Source of the DNA: Streptomyces lienomycini
Lineage (GTDB): Bacteria; Actinomycetota; Actinomycetes; Streptomycetales; Streptomycetaceae
Length of the DNA: 64,000 nucleotides
Direction: 5' to 3'
NCBI RefSeq assembly: GCF_027947595.1
Contig: NZ_CP116257.1
Location: 3,472,001-3,536,000, forward strand
Program-made: the position numbers and the translations under genes
The notes under the pieces: model-generated
Told to the model about the DNA's origin: nothing
What the model saw: the letters and a program-made list of their open reading frames with translations, nothing else
The model's database searches: none
Part shown: one piece after another, positions 1 through 9,933 of the stretch
How the letters are laid out: every line of letters begins with the position of its first letter
Position numbering within the stretch: the stretch's first letter is position 1

Positions 1-771
1 CGCCGCGACCAGCAGCACCACGCCGCCGCCCGCGAGGGCGCCGGTCTGCCAGGACGCCCAGTCGAACTCGTTGCCGGCCAGCGACACCCAGATCAGCAGG
101 GCGCAGACACCGGCGACGATCAGGAAGGCGCCGAGCCAGTCGATGCGCACCTGGCGCTTCACCGTGGGCAGGCGCAGGGTGCGCTGCAGCAGCGCGATGG
201 CGAGCAGCGCGAACGGCACTCCGATGAAGAAGCACCAGCGCCAGCCCAGCCACGAGGTGTCCACCAGGACGCCGCCGACCAGCGGTCCGGCCACGGTGCC
301 CACGGCGAAGACGGCACCGAAGATGCCCGCGTACTTGCCCAGCTGGCGGGGCGGGATCACGGACGCCATCACGACCTGCGCGAGGGCGGTCAGACCACCC
401 GCGCCGATGCCCTGCACGACCCGGCTGAAGATCAGCAGCCCGACGCCGTGCGAGAACCCGGCCAGCAGCGAGCCGACCACGAACATGCTCAGCGACAGCT
501 GGAGCAGCAGCTTCTTGTTGAAGAGGTCGGACAGCTTGCCCCACAGGGGCACCGTGGCGGTCATCGCCAGCAGTTCGGAGGTGACGACCCAGGTGTAGGA
601 CGACTGGCTGGCGCCCAGGTCGGCGATGATCGTGGGCAGCGCGTTGGCCACGACGGTGCCGGCCAGGATCGCGACGAACATGCCGGCCATCAGGCCGGAC
701 ATGGCCTGGAGTATCTGCCGGTGGGTCATGGAGGTGGGAGGCGCGTCGGCGGGCGCCTGGGATGCGGTCAC
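1..771 (-). CDS. MFS drug exporter, DHA2 (EmrB/QacA) type, 3' end missing
   Basis: Proton-driven multidrug efflux pump of the inner membrane, inferred from family. The 257 visible residues hold the first half of a 14-helix MFS protein: an early helix with AGTVVANALPTI, the motif-A-like loop GKLSDLFNKK, then LLIFSRVVQGIGAGG and the DHA2 motif-C-like GAVFAVGTVAGPLVGG. The gene runs off the left edge, so the C-terminal half cannot be seen. I chose GTG at 771, with GAAAGAG upstream, because the ATG three bases higher meets a stop after two codons. It lies 49 bp downstream of the TetR gene on the same strand, so the two probably form a regulator-pump operon. The substrate is unknown. Confidence 0.85.
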   Translation of the reverse strand, partial: MTASQAPADAPPTSMTHRQILQAMSGLMAGMFVAILAGTVVANALPTIIADLGASQSSYTWVVTSELLAMTATVPLWGKLSDLFNKKLLLQLSLSMFVVGSLLAGFSHGVGLLIFSRVVQGIGAGGLTALAQVVMASVIPPRQLGKYAGIFGAVFAVGTVAGPLVGGVLVDTSWLGWRWCFFIGVPFALLAIALLQRTLRLPTVKRQVRIDWLGAFLIVAGVCALLIWVSLAGNEFDWASWQTGALAGGGVVLLVAA

Positions 772-820
772 GACATCTCTTTCGGTGGTGGTCTGGTGGT
801 TCGCGAGCCCGGCGCGGAGA

Positions 821-1492
821 CTACGCGGAGGGTGCCGGAAGGCCGGCGGCGAGGAGGGTGAAGACCTCGCGGAAGACGTCCAGGAAGGCGGCTTCGTCCT
901 GGTGGGCGGACCAGTGGTCCATGCTGGTGCGCACGGCGGCGCCCGCGACCGCGGCCAGCAGCCGCGGGTAGAGCCCGGAGCCGGGCCCCGGCCCGGGGCC
1001 GCCCGCACCGCCTGTGCCGTTCGGGCCGCTCGTACGGTCGGGCCCGCGCAGGCGTTCGGCGATGGCGTCGGCCAGACCGGCCTCGGCCTCCATGTGCGCT
1101 CCGACGCCGCGTGCCAGGAGGTGCGGTGCGGCGTGCAGTACTTCGGCGTGCAGCCGCCACAGTTCGTGCTGCTGTTCCGCCTCGGCCAGCTCCGCCGCCA
1201 TGGCCTCGCGCAGGGCTGCCAGCGGGGAGAGTTCGGCCGGTGCGTCCAGGACCGCACGCCGCATGCGTGCGCCCGCGTCCGCGTCGATGACCACGAAGGC
1301 GTCGTCGCGGCTGTCGAAGTAGTTGAAGAAGGTACGCACCGACACCCCGGCCGCGGCGCTGATCGCCTCGACGGTGACCTTCTCCGCCCCGTGTTCGGCG
1401 GCGAGACGTACCGCGGCCTCGGCGAGAGCGGCACGCGTGGCCCGCTTCTTCCGCTCCCGCAGACCGCCCCCCGCGGTACCCTTCTCCGACAT
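821..1492 (-). CDS. TetR family transcriptional repressor
   Basis: About 223 residues. The N-terminal helix-turn-helix is typical of TetR (VTVEAISAAAGVSVRTFFNYF, read in two parts), and is followed by a variable ligand domain with a Gly/Pro-rich loop (GGAGGPGPGPGSG). It probably represses the downstream DHA2 exporter and itself. The start is uncertain: ATG at 1492 gives MSEKG, and an in-frame ATG at 1501 gives MQLMSEKG. The upper one lies inside the TGCAT repeat cluster at 1496-1528, so repressor binding would cover the translation start in either case. No clear Shine-Dalgarno sequence precedes either start, so a leaderless or near-leaderless message is possible. Confidence 0.85.
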   Translation of the reverse strand: MSEKGTAGGGLRERKKRATRAALAEAAVRLAAEHGAEKVTVEAISAAAGVSVRTFFNYFDSRDDAFVVIDADAGARMRRAVLDAPAELSPLAALREAMAAELAEAEQQHELWRLHAEVLHAAPHLLARGVGAHMEAEAGLADAIAERLRGPDRTSGPNGTGGAGGPGPGPGSGLYPRLLAAVAGAAVRTSMDHWSAHQDEAAFLDVFREVFTLLAAGLPAPSA

Positions 1493-1495
1493 AAG

Positions 1496-1528
1496 TTGCA
1501 TGGTATGCAAAGATGCACGACATGCAAA
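1496..1528 (-). promoter_or_regulatory. Probable TetR operator of TGCAT half-sites
   Basis: TTGCAT (1496-1501) and ATGCAA (1505-1510) form a perfect inverted repeat around GGT. Two more ATGCA half-sites follow at 1513-1517 and 1522-1526. This A/T-richer patch stands out in the surrounding sequence and overlaps the tetR start, which suggests autorepression. The assignment to this TetR is inference from position. Confidence 0.6.
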
Positions 1529-1531
1529 ATT

Positions 1532-1567
1532 GGCGGGCGCCGATCCCGGAAGGGACCGGCGCCCGCC
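1532..1567 (-). terminator. Hairpin terminator after the rhodanese gene
   Basis: An 11-bp perfect stem (GGCGGGCGCCG at 1532-1542 with CGGCGCCCGCC at 1557-1567) encloses a 14-nt loop, 18 bp past the rhodanese stop. There is no U-tract, as is usual in Streptomyces. Confidence 0.65.
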
Positions 1568-1584
1568 GTCACGGTGCGCCCGGA

Positions 1585-2205
1585 TCAGGCCGCCAGTCGG
1601 GCCAGCGTCTCCTCGAAGGGGACCGCGTCCCCGGCGGGCCGGTTGTGGGGCAGCCGGGCCAGTGCCGCGGCCATCCCGCAGGTGTTGGTCACCCCGGAGA
1701 AGACCAGCCCGGCGCCTATCGCGCCGGACAGCCAGTGTGCGGGGCGCCAGAAGCGGCCCGCCACGAAACCGGCCGCGACGAGCGACCCGGCGGCGAGGCG
1801 CACCTGCCGGTCCATCGGCCACGGCGTACGCGCCCCGGCCGGACGCTCCACGGGGTGACCGGCCGCCGCCCAGGCGCCGGTTCCGCCGTCGAGGGTGGAT
1901 GCCTCGACGTTCCGCGCCGCCAGCCGCGCGCAGCCCTTGGCGGACCGGTTGCCGGAGGCGCACACGAGCAGCAGCGGTCCACGCGCGGCGGCCGCCGCGA
2001 GGGCGTCGGACGCCTCGTCGAGCCGGTCCAGCGGAACGTTGTGCGCCCCGGGCAGGTGGCCGCCGGCGTACTCGCCGGGGGTGCGGACGTCGACCACGGT
2101 GAACTCGCCGAGGCGGCTCGCCGCCTGGGCGGTGGTCAGGTTGGTGGTCGGGGCGGCGGTCAGTGCGGTGGTCAGTGCGGTGACCGGTTCGATGGGAGTA
2201 CTCAC
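1585..2205 (-). CDS. Rhodanese domain protein with DUF2892-like membrane tail
   Basis: 206 residues. Residues about 20-125 form a rhodanese (sulfurtransferase) domain with VVDVRTPGEY and the active-site loop CASGNR, whose cysteine carries the persulfide. Residues about 130-185 look like the two-helix DUF2892 membrane segment (LSGAIGAGLVFSGVTNTCGMA), so the enzyme is probably tethered to the membrane. It should move sulfane sulfur as part of sulfide or persulfide detoxification. The GTG start at 2205 has AAAGG about 11 nt upstream. It is divergent from the CstR-type repressor, and the operator at 2249-2264 sits between the two, so this gene is very probably repressed by it. Confidence 0.87.
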   Translation of the reverse strand: MSTPIEPVTALTTALTAAPTTNLTTAQAASRLGEFTVVDVRTPGEYAGGHLPGAHNVPLDRLDEASDALAAAAARGPLLLVCASGNRSAKGCARLAARNVEASTLDGGTGAWAAAGHPVERPAGARTPWPMDRQVRLAAGSLVAAGFVAGRFWRPAHWLSGAIGAGLVFSGVTNTCGMAAALARLPHNRPAGDAVPFEETLARLAA

Positions 2206-2248
2206 GAGGGGAGAACCTTTCTCGTCGTTCGGCCCCCCGCGCGGTAGG

Positions 2249-2264
2249 ATACCCGCGGGGGTAT
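2249..2264. promoter_or_regulatory. CstR/CsoR-type operator, site 1
   Basis: ATACCCGCGGGGGTAT is a 16-bp near-perfect palindrome with the ATACCC/GGGTAT ends typical of CsoR/CstR-family operators. It lies between the divergent rhodanese and repressor genes. Two near-identical copies occur at 4738-4753 and 4777-4792. Confidence 0.8.
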
Positions 2265-2268
2265 GTAG

Positions 2269-2574
<306 letters not shown>

Positions 2575-2596
2575 CCCGCCGGGCCCGTCGCGCCGC

Positions 2597-3339
2597 TCAC
2601 AGGACCGCCGTGGCGCCCATCGCCACGGCGACCGCGAGCAGCACGCCGCCGAAGACGCGCCGCAGGGTCACGGCGGACACCTTCGCCGCCAGCCGCCTGC
2701 CGTCCCACGCGCCGAGGGCGGCGGTGGCCAGGAACGGCAGGAGCAGCGCCAGGTCCAGGTGCACGGCGGTGTGCGCCCGGGCCGCGAGGGCCACCAGCGC
2801 GTTGGCCATGACCACCAGCAGGCTCGTGCCCACCGCCGCGCCCATCGGCACCGCGAGCACCGCCACCAGCGCGGGCACCGCCAGGAAGCCGCCACCGACG
2901 CCGAGGAACCCGGTCACCGCGCCGAGACCGGCCCCGGCCCCGGCCGCCCGGGCCCCCGACACGGTGCCGTCCCGGCGCGGTGCGCGCCGGCGCAGCATGT
3001 GCAGGCCGGCCACGGCCGCCAGGGCCGCGAACAGCGTCGTCAGCACCGCCTCGGGAACCCGTGCCGACAGCGCCCCGCCGCGGCGGCGGGCAGCAGACCC
3101 GCCGCCGCGAACAGCAGCCCGGCCCGCCAGCGCACCGCCCCCGTCCGGGCGTGGGACACCAGCGCGGTGGCCGAGGTGACGATCACGACGACCAGGCTCG
3201 CGGTCGTCGCCGCCGCCGGGGTGAAGCCGAGCAGGTAGATCAGCGCGGGCACGGTGAGGATGCTGCCGCCCGCGCCCAGCGCGCCCAGGGAGACGCCGGC
3301 CACGGCGCCGGCGAACAGGGCGAGGATCAGCGGCGTCAT
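2597..3339 (-). pseudogene. TauE/SafE sulfite exporter family protein, reading frame broken by one base
   Basis: Membrane exporter of the TauE/SafE family, expected to remove sulfite or thiosulfate made by the upstream dioxygenase. The first part reads from ATG 3339 (MTPLILALFAGAVAGVSLG, then GAGGSILTVPALIYLLGF) to AAAGLLPAAAAG. The second half of the protein (LTTLFAALAAVAG through FLGVGGGFLAVPALVAVL to the stop at 2597) is in another frame. Adding one base to the C-run at 3073-3076 (plus strand) joins them into one protein of about 247 residues containing both TauE repeats. A GTG at 3046 could start the second half alone. ATG 3339 overlaps the upstream stop (ATGA), so the genes are coupled. 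It could be a sequencing indel rather than a real loss. Confidence 0.75.
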
Positions 3340-4718
3340 GCGGCGCTGTCGTCCGAGGGCGTCACGAGGGGGAGACCGGCCTCGGCCGCCGCGGCGAAAC
3401 CGTCGTCGACCGCGACCACCTCGCGGCCGGCGGCGTCCAGCACGGACGCGGCGATCGCCGCCCGCATCCCGCCCGCACAGTGCACCCACACCGTGCCCGG
3501 CGGCACCTCGCCCAGGCGCCGGTGCACCTCGTGCACGGGCAGGTGCACGCTGTCCCGGACCCATCCGCGGGCGCGTTCGGCGTCCCGGCGCACGTCGAGG
3601 ACCACCGCCTCCTCGCCGCCGCGCCGGGCCGCGGCCAGCTCGGCGAAGGTGGCACGCCGGAACGAGGCCGGACGGTCCCCGGCCACGACCCACTCGGCCG
3701 GGGACCCCACCGCCGCCGCGGCCGGCCGGTCGACGCCGACCCGGGCCAGCTCGCGCTGGGCGCGGGCCAGGTCGTCCGCGCTGTGCGCGAGCAGCGTCAC
3801 CGGCCTGCCCCACGGAATCATCCAGGCCAGATAGGTGGCGAGCTGTCCGTCGACCTCGAAGTTGACCGACCCGGCGACGTGACCGGCGGCGAAGGCCATC
3901 CGGGAGCGCAGGTCCACGACCCACTCCCCGGCGGCGAGACGGCGCGCGATCTCGTCCGCGTCGGCCCGCCGGGGCTCGGTCAGGTCCAGGGGAGCGGGGC
4001 CGTCGATGTTCACCGGAGCCATGTGCGCGTAGTAGGCGGGCACGTCGTCCAGACCCGCCAGCAGCTCCCGGACGAAGGTCTCCACGTCCTGGACGAGCGC
4101 CGGGTTGGCGGCCTTCTCGGCGCCGATCGTGCTGTGCTCGCCGCCGGAGGCCGAGGACGAGCAGAAACTGCCGAAACCGTGTGTGGGCAGCACGCTCACC
4201 CCGTCCTCCAACTGATCCGCGAGACGGTGCGCGGAGGCGTGCTGCGCGCGGGCCAGCTCCTCGGTCAGCCGGGGCTCCACGAGGTCGGGCCGGCCCACGG
4301 TGCCGATCAGCAGCGAACCGCCGGTGAAGGCGGCCACGGCCCGCCCCGCCTCCCGCAGGACGTACGAGGTGTGGTGCGGGGTGTGGCCCGGCGTGGCCAC
4401 CGCGCGCAGCTCCAGGCCCTCGTCCACCGGCTCCACGTCGCCGTCGGCCACCGCCTCGCGCGCGTACGCCACCTCGGCACCGGCCGGCACCAGGTAGCGT
4501 GCGCCGGTGAGGCGGGCCAGCTCCAGGCCGCCGGTGACGTAGTCGTTGTGGACGTGGGTCTCGGCGACGGCGGTGATCCGCACCCCGCGCCGGGCGGCCG
4601 CGGCGATGACGCGGTCGATGTCCCGCGGCGGGTCCACGACCACGGCCGAGCGGGGACCGCCCGCCAGGTAGCTGCGGTTTCCCAGTCCCTCGGTCTCGAG
4701 GACCTCGACAAAGAACAC
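3336..4718 (-). CDS. Persulfide dioxygenase-rhodanese fusion (MBL fold plus two rhodanese domains)
   Basis: 460 residues from GTG 4718. Residues about 1-235 are an ETHE1-like metallo-beta-lactamase domain with the HVHNDYVTG metal motif (HxHxD), ATPGHTPHHTSY and VLPTHGFGSFC. Two rhodanese-like domains follow: the first (about 270-345, VVDLRSRMAFAAGHVAG) lacks an obvious active cysteine, and the second (about 360-450) has VLDVRRDAER and the loop VHCAGGMRA. The enzyme should oxidise glutathione- or mycothiol-type persulfide to sulfite and shuttle sulfane sulfur. The longer frame from ATG 4778 was rejected because it would start inside an operator. GTG 4718 has AGGAGAG at a good distance and begins exactly at the domain (FFVEVLETEGLGNRSYL). 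Confidence 0.88.
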   Translation of the reverse strand: MFFVEVLETEGLGNRSYLAGGPRSAVVVDPPRDIDRVIAAAARRGVRITAVAETHVHNDYVTGGLELARLTGARYLVPAGAEVAYAREAVADGDVEPVDEGLELRAVATPGHTPHHTSYVLREAGRAVAAFTGGSLLIGTVGRPDLVEPRLTEELARAQHASAHRLADQLEDGVSVLPTHGFGSFCSSSASGGEHSTIGAEKAANPALVQDVETFVRELLAGLDDVPAYYAHMAPVNIDGPAPLDLTEPRRADADEIARRLAAGEWVVDLRSRMAFAAGHVAGSVNFEVDGQLATYLAWMIPWGRPVTLLAHSADDLARAQRELARVGVDRPAAAAVGSPAEWVVAGDRPASFRRATFAELAAARRGGEEAVVLDVRRDAERARGWVRDSVHLPVHEVHRRLGEVPPGTVWVHCAGGMRAAIAASVLDAAGREVVAVDDGFAAAAEAGLPLVTPSDDSAA

Positions 4719-4737
4719 GGCAGGCTCTCCTTCCTGT

Positions 4738-4753
4738 GTACCCCCGGGGGTAT
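4738..4753 (-). promoter_or_regulatory. CstR-type operator, site 2
   Basis: GTACCCCCGGGGGTAT lies 20 bp before the GTG start of the persulfide-dioxygenase fusion. It has the same ends and length as site 1. Confidence 0.78.
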
Positions 4754-4776
4754 CTCTCCCAGCCACCGTAACAGAC

Positions 4777-4792
4777 ATACCCAGGGGGGTAT
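4777..4792 (-). promoter_or_regulatory. CstR-type operator, site 3
   Basis: ATACCCAGGGGGGTAT lies 39 bp centre-to-centre from site 2, close to four helical turns. The tandem arrangement suggests two tetramers bind on one face in front of the dioxygenase-TauE transcript. Confidence 0.75.
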
Positions 4793-5128
4793 TATGGAGA
4801 GCCTCCTCACATGCTCACGGCCTCGCCGGGCCGCCGCCGCGGATTCCCGCCGCCCGCCTTCGACAACTCCTGTGTGGAACGGCGAAGTCGGGGTACAAGG
4901 GGCCCGGCACGGTCGACACCGGGGTCGGCGCCGGTGACGGCCGTGCCGCTCTCGTCACGCACCGTCGCCCCCTGCCCCGCGGTATCGGCGCCGCGTGGTC
5001 CGTTCGGTACGCGGGGTGACCCGAACGGCCCTCTCGGGTACCCGCCCGGTCGGCGCAGGGTTGGGATGTGCACGGGCACCCCGTGCCCGTGCGCCCCGAC
5101 CGGCTGTCCCGACACGGAAGGACCCCCG
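4793..5128. other. Intergenic region ahead of phosphoketolase with an 8-bp inverted repeat
   Basis: 336 bp without a convincing gene; an open frame from 4811 reads into phosphoketolase but has no family-like N-terminus. It contains CCGTTCGG (5000-5007) and CCGAACGG (5021-5028), an inverted repeat with a 13-bp spacer, followed by the palindrome CGGGTACCCG (5035-5044). These may be regulatory sites for the phosphoketolase operon. The regulator is not known. Confidence 0.4.
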
Positions 5129-7519
5129 ATGTCCGTCGACCCGCAGCAGGCGCCGCCCGGGCCCACCGACGAAGAGCTCGCGGGCCTGGACGTCCACTGG
5201 CGTGCCGCGAACTACCTCGCCGTCGGCCAGATCTACCTGATGGCCAACCCCCTGCTGGCCGAACCCCTGCGCCCGGAACACGTCAAACCGCGCCTGCTCG
5301 GCCACTGGGGCACCTCACCCGGACTCAACCTGGTCCACACCCACCTCAACCGGGTGATCAAGGCACGTGACCTCGACGCCCTCTGCGTCTGGGGCCCCGG
5401 CCACGGCGGCCCCGCCGTACTGGCCAACGCCTGGCTGGAGGGCTCGTACACCGAGACCTACCCGGACATCACCCGGGACGCGACCGGCATGGCCCGGCTG
5501 TTCAAGCAGTTCTCGTTCCCCGGCGGCGTGCCGAGCCACGTGGCACCCGAGACGCCGGGCTCGATCCACGAGGGCGGCGAGCTGGGCTACGCGCTCTCGC
5601 ACGCCTACGGCGCAGCCTTCGACCACCCGGGCCTGACGGTCGCCTGCGTGATCGGCGACGGCGAGGCGGAGACCGGCCCGCTGGCGACGTCCTGGCACTC
5701 CAACAAGTTCCTCGACCCGGTGCACGACGGCGCCGTCCTGCCGATCCTGCACCTCAACGGCTACAAGATCGCCAACCCGACGGTGCTCGCCCGCCTCCCC
5801 GAGGCCGAACTCGACGAACTCCTGCGCGGCTACGGCCACGACCCGGTCCACGTCACCGGCGACGAACCGGCCGCCGTCCACCGCGCCATGGCCCACGCCA
5901 TGGACACCGCCCTGGACCGGATCGCCGCGATCCAACGGGCCGCCCGTGAGGAGGGCGCCACCGGCCGCCCCCGCTGGCCCGTGATCGTCCTGCGCACCCC
6001 CAAGGGCTGGACCGGCCCCGCCGAGGTCGACGGAGTCCCCGTGGAGGGCACCTGGCGTGCCCACCAGGTCCCCCTGCCCGCCGTGCGCACCAACCCGGAC
6101 CACCTCGCGCAGCTGGAGCGGTGGCTGCGCTCCTACCGGCCCGAAGAACTCTTCGACGACGACGGGGCCCCGCGACCCGCGGTCCTCGCCGCCGTCCCCG
6201 AGGGGCCGCGCCGCCTGGGCGCCACCCCCTTCGCCAACGGCGGACTGCTGCTGCGGGAACTGCCCCTGCCCCCGCTCGACACGTACGCCGTCCCCGTCGA
6301 CGCACCCGGCGCGAGCATGCACGAACCCACCCGGGTCCTCGGCGACCTGCTCCGGGACGTCATGGACGCCACCACCGACCGGCGCGACTTCCGGCTCGTC
6401 GGCCCCGACGAGACCGCCTCCAACCGCCTCCAGGCCGTCTACGCCGCCAGCGGCAAGGCCTGGCAGGAGCGGACGCTGCCCGTCGACGAGGACCTGGACC
6501 GGCACGGCCGCGTGATGGAGATCCTGTCCGAACACACCTGCCAGGGCTGGCTGGAGGGCTACCTCCTCACCGGCCGGCACGGACTGTTCTCCTGTTACGA
6601 GGCGTTCGTCCACATCGTCGACTCGATGGTCAACCAGCACGTCAAATGGCTGCGCGTCACCCGCCGCCTGCCCTGGCGCGCACCCATCGCCTCCCTCAAC
6701 TACCTCCTCACCTCCCACGTGTGGCGCCAGGACCACAACGGCTTCTCCCACCAGGACCCCGGCTTCGTCGACCACATCCTCAACAAGAGTCCCGAGGCCG
6801 TCCGGGTCTACCTGCCGCCGGACGCCAACACCCTGCTCTCGGTGGCCGACCACGCCCTGCGCAGCCGCGACTACGTCAACGTGATCGTCGCCGGCAAGCA
6901 GCCCTGCTTCGACTGGCTGACCATGGAGCAGGCCCGGACGCACTGCGCGCGCGGCGCCGGCATCTGGGACTGGGCCGGCACCGAGGACGGCACCCGCGAA
7001 CCCGACGTCGTGCTCGCCTGCGCGGGCGACGTCCCGACCCAGGAGGTACTGGCCGCCGCCCAACTGGTCCGCCAGCACCTGCCCGGACTCGCCGTACGCG
7101 TGGTGAACGTGGTGGACATCGCCCGCCTGCTGCCCAGCGGTGAACACCCGCACGGTATGAGCGACTTCGAGTACGACGGCCTGTTCACCGCCGACAAGCC
7201 GGTGATCTTCGCCTACCACGGGTACCCCTGGCTGATCCACCGGCTCGCCTACCGGCGCACCGGCCACACGCACCTGCACGTGCGCGGCTACAAGGAGATC
7301 GGCACCACCACCACCCCGTTCGACATGGTGGTCGGCAACGACCTGGACCGCTACCGCCTCGTCATGGACGTCATCGACCGCGTCCCCGGCCTCGCCGTGC
7401 GCGCGGCGGCCGTACGGCAGCGGATGGAGGACACCCGGCTGCGGCACCACGACTGGATCCGCGAACACGGCGTGGACCTGCCCGAGGTCGCCGACTGGAC
7501 CTGGGAGGGCTCGCGGTGA
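5129..7519 (+). CDS. xfp: Phosphoketolase (xylulose 5-phosphate/fructose 6-phosphate)
   Basis: Thiamine-diphosphate enzyme that splits xylulose 5-phosphate or fructose 6-phosphate with phosphate into acetyl phosphate and a triose or tetrose phosphate. 796 residues, normal for the family. Visible motifs are [24 protein letters not shown], the family signature [14 protein letters not shown], the diphosphate/metal site [15 protein letters not shown] and the C-terminal [14 protein letters not shown]. The ATG at 5129 is preceded by GGAAGG. Its stop overlaps the GTG of the GH65 gene (GTGA), so the two are translationally coupled. Together they could turn a disaccharide into hexose phosphate and then acetyl phosphate. 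Confidence 0.95.
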   Translation: MSVDPQQAPPGPTDEELAGLDVHWRAANYLAVGQIYLMANPLLAEPLRPEHVKPRLLGHWGTSPGLNLVHTHLNRVIKARDLDALCVWGPGHGGPAVLANAWLEGSYTETYPDITRDATGMARLFKQFSFPGGVPSHVAPETPGSIHEGGELGYALSHAYGAAFDHPGLTVACVIGDGEAETGPLATSWHSNKFLDPVHDGAVLPILHLNGYKIANPTVLARLPEAELDELLRGYGHDPVHVTGDEPAAVHRAMAHAMDTALDRIAAIQRAAREEGATGRPRWPVIVLRTPKGWTGPAEVDGVPVEGTWRAHQVPLPAVRTNPDHLAQLERWLRSYRPEELFDDDGAPRPAVLAAVPEGPRRLGATPFANGGLLLRELPLPPLDTYAVPVDAPGASMHEPTRVLGDLLRDVMDATTDRRDFRLVGPDETASNRLQAVYAASGKAWQERTLPVDEDLDRHGRVMEILSEHTCQGWLEGYLLTGRHGLFSCYEAFVHIVDSMVNQHVKWLRVTRRLPWRAPIASLNYLLTSHVWRQDHNGFSHQDPGFVDHILNKSPEAVRVYLPPDANTLLSVADHALRSRDYVNVIVAGKQPCFDWLTMEQARTHCARGAGIWDWAGTEDGTREPDVVLACAGDVPTQEVLAAAQLVRQHLPGLAVRVVNVVDIARLLPSGEHPHGMSDFEYDGLFTADKPVIFAYHGYPWLIHRLAYRRTGHTHLHVRGYKEIGTTTTPFDMVVGNDLDRYRLVMDVIDRVPGLAVRAAAVRQRMEDTRLRHHDWIREHGVDLPEVADWTWEGSR

Positions 7520-9933
7520 CCGCGACCCCGTCGACCTGGGACTACGACCACTACGACCCCGCGGAGGAGCGGCTGCGCGAGTCCCTGTGCGCCCTCGGCA
7601 ACGGCTACTTCGCCACCCGCGGCGCCCTGCCCGAGTGCGACGCGGACGACACCCACTACCCGGGCACCTACGTCGCCGGCTGCTACAACCGCCTCACCTC
7701 CACCGTCGCCGGACGACAGGTGGAGAACGAGGACATGGTCAACCTCCCGAACTGGCTGCCCCTGCGCTTCAGGGCCGCCGGAGGCGACTGGCTCACGCCG
7801 GACACCGCCGAGGTGCTCGACCACCGGCAGACCGTGCACCTGGACTCGGGCGTCCTGGAGCGCCGCACCTGCTTCGGGCTCGGCGCCGCAGGCGTGCTGT
7901 CCGTGCGCCAACTGCGCCTGGTGCACATGGCCGACCCCCATCTCGCCGCCCTGCGCACGGAGTTCACGGTCGACGCCGGACCGGTCGACCTGGAGGTGGA
8001 GGCGGCCCTCGACGGCGGCGTCACCAACTCCGGGGTGCCGCGCTACCGGGAGCTGGAGGGCCGCCACCTCGTCCACGTGCACACCGGCAGCGCCGACGAC
8101 GGCACGGTGTGGCTGCGCTGCCGCACCCGCACCTCCGACATCCGGGTCGGCATGGCCGCCCGCACCACCACCGCCGCCGCGCCCGTCACCGCGGCACGCG
8201 GGCACCTGAGCGTCACCCAGCGCACGACCCTGCGCGCCGAGGCGGGCCGCACCGCCACCGTCGACAAGGTCGTCGCCCTGCACACCTCACGCGACCCGGC
8301 CATCAGCGACCCGCTCCAGGCCGCGGTGGACCGGGTGGCCGACGCCCCCGGCTTCAACGACCTGCTGGTGACGCACCGCACCGCCTGGGCCCAGCTGTGG
8401 CGCAGGGCCGACCTCGACGTACCCGGGGAGGCCGGCAGCATCCTGCGCCTGCACCTCTTCCACGTGCTCCAGACGCTCTCCCCGCACACCGCCGACCTCG
8501 ACGTGGGCGTCCCCGCGCGCGGACTGCACGGGGAGGCCTACCGCGGCCACGTCTTCTGGGACGAGCTGTTCGTCCTGCCGTACCTGAACCTGCACTTCCC
8601 CGAGGTGTCCCGCGCCCTGCTCCACTACCGGCACCGCCGCCTGGAGCGGGCCGTCCACTCCGCCCGCGCGATCGGGCGCCGGGGCGCGCTGTACCCCTGG
8701 CAGAGCGGCAGCGACGGCCGCGAGGAGACCCAGCAGCTGCACCTCAACCCGCGCTCGGGGCGCTGGCTCCCGGACCACTCGCACCTCCAGCACCACGTGG
8801 GCTCCGCCATCGCGTACAACGTGTGGCAGTACTGCGAGGCCAGCGGGGACGCCGAGTTCCTGCACACCAAGGGCGCCGAGATGCTGCTGCAGATCGCGCG
8901 CTTCTGGGCCGACTCCGCCACCTGGGACGAACGGCTCGGGCGGCACCGCATCCGGGGCGTGGTCGGCCCCGACGAGTACCACGAGGCCTACCCGGGCGCC
9001 GACCGGCCGGGCCTCGACGACAACGCCTACACCAACGTCACCGCCGCCTGGGTCCTGTCCCGCACCCTCGACGTCCTCGCCGACCTGCCCGAACCCCGCC
9101 GCCGCGAACTCGTCGAGCGCACCTCCCTGGGCGAGGGGGAACTGGAGCAGTGGGACAGCGTCTCCCGCACCCTGCACGTCCCCTTCCACGAGGGCGTCGT
9201 CAGCCAGTTCGAGGGGTACGGCGAACTCGCCGAACTCGACTGGGAGGGCTACCGCGAGCGGTACGGCGACATCCGGCGCCTCGACCGGGTCCTGGAGGCC
9301 GAGAACGACAGCGTCAACAACTACCAGGCGTCGAAGCAGGCCGACGTCCTGATGCTGGGCTACCTGTTCTCCCCGGCGGAACTCCGCTCGCTGTTCCGCC
9401 GGTTGGGCTACGGCCTCGACGAGCGGACCTGGCAGCGCACCGTCGACCACTACCTGGCCCGCACCAGCCACGGGTCCACCCTCAGCGGACTCGTCCACGG
9501 CTGGATCCTGGCCCGTGCCCGCCGCGCCGAGGCCTGGGCGTACTTCCAGGAGGCGCTCAAGGGCGACGTCGCCGACCTCCAGGGCGGCACCACCGGGGAG
9601 GGCATCCACCTCGGCGCCATGGCGGGCACCCTCGACCTGGTCCAGCGCGGTCTGACCGGCCTGGAGACCCGCGCGGGCGCCCTGTGGCTGGACCCGGTGC
9701 CGCTGCCGGAGCTGTCGTCGTACGGGTTCTCCGTCCGCTACCAGGGCCACTGGGGGGTGCGGTTCCGGCTGGAGCACGGCCGACTGGAGATCGCCGTGCC
9801 CGCGGCCGGACCGCTGCCGATCGACGTGTGCCTGCCGGACCGCGAGGTGCGCCTCCAGCCGGGCGACACGTGCCGGCTGGTGCTGCCGGACGGACCGGCG
9901 GGCCCGTCGGCCCGTCAGCCGGGCAGGGGGTAG
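7516..9933 (+). CDS. Glycoside hydrolase family 65 (trehalose/maltose/kojibiose phosphorylase-like)
   Basis: 805 residues. N-terminal beta-sandwich ([25 protein letters not shown]), then an (alpha/alpha)6 barrel with [12 protein letters not shown], the catalytic-acid loop [13 protein letters not shown] and [15 protein letters not shown], then the [15 protein letters not shown] helix and a C-terminal beta domain. GH65 members act on alpha-linked glucose disaccharides, either by phosphorolysis giving beta-glucose 1-phosphate or by hydrolysis (acid trehalases). Sequence inspection alone does not tell which. Coupling to phosphoketolase favours a phosphorylase feeding sugar phosphate. The 3' end overlaps the convergent secreted-protein gene by 19 bp. 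Confidence 0.9.
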   Translation: MTATPSTWDYDHYDPAEERLRESLCALGNGYFATRGALPECDADDTHYPGTYVAGCYNRLTSTVAGRQVENEDMVNLPNWLPLRFRAAGGDWLTPDTAEVLDHRQTVHLDSGVLERRTCFGLGAAGVLSVRQLRLVHMADPHLAALRTEFTVDAGPVDLEVEAALDGGVTNSGVPRYRELEGRHLVHVHTGSADDGTVWLRCRTRTSDIRVGMAARTTTAAAPVTAARGHLSVTQRTTLRAEAGRTATVDKVVALHTSRDPAISDPLQAAVDRVADAPGFNDLLVTHRTAWAQLWRRADLDVPGEAGSILRLHLFHVLQTLSPHTADLDVGVPARGLHGEAYRGHVFWDELFVLPYLNLHFPEVSRALLHYRHRRLERAVHSARAIGRRGALYPWQSGSDGREETQQLHLNPRSGRWLPDHSHLQHHVGSAIAYNVWQYCEASGDAEFLHTKGAEMLLQIARFWADSATWDERLGRHRIRGVVGPDEYHEAYPGADRPGLDDNAYTNVTAAWVLSRTLDVLADLPEPRRRELVERTSLGEGELEQWDSVSRTLHVPFHEGVVSQFEGYGELAELDWEGYRERYGDIRRLDRVLEAENDSVNNYQASKQADVLMLGYLFSPAELRSLFRRLGYGLDERTWQRTVDHYLARTSHGSTLSGLVHGWILARARRAEAWAYFQEALKGDVADLQGGTTGEGIHLGAMAGTLDLVQRGLTGLETRAGALWLDPVPLPELSSYGFSVRYQGHWGVRFRLEHGRLEIAVPAAGPLPIDVCLPDREVRLQPGDTCRLVLPDGPAGPSARQPGRG

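Noticed and set aside
4719..4778. Longer N-terminus for the persulfide-dioxygenase fusion from ATG 4778
   Set aside because: It would start inside operator site 3 and translate operator site 2. GTG 4718 has a good ribosome site and begins at the domain.
5315..7468. A 717-codon minus-strand open frame opposite phosphoketolase
   Set aside because: Val/Gly/Asp-rich antisense composition without a recognisable domain. Phosphoketolase motifs on the plus strand are complete.
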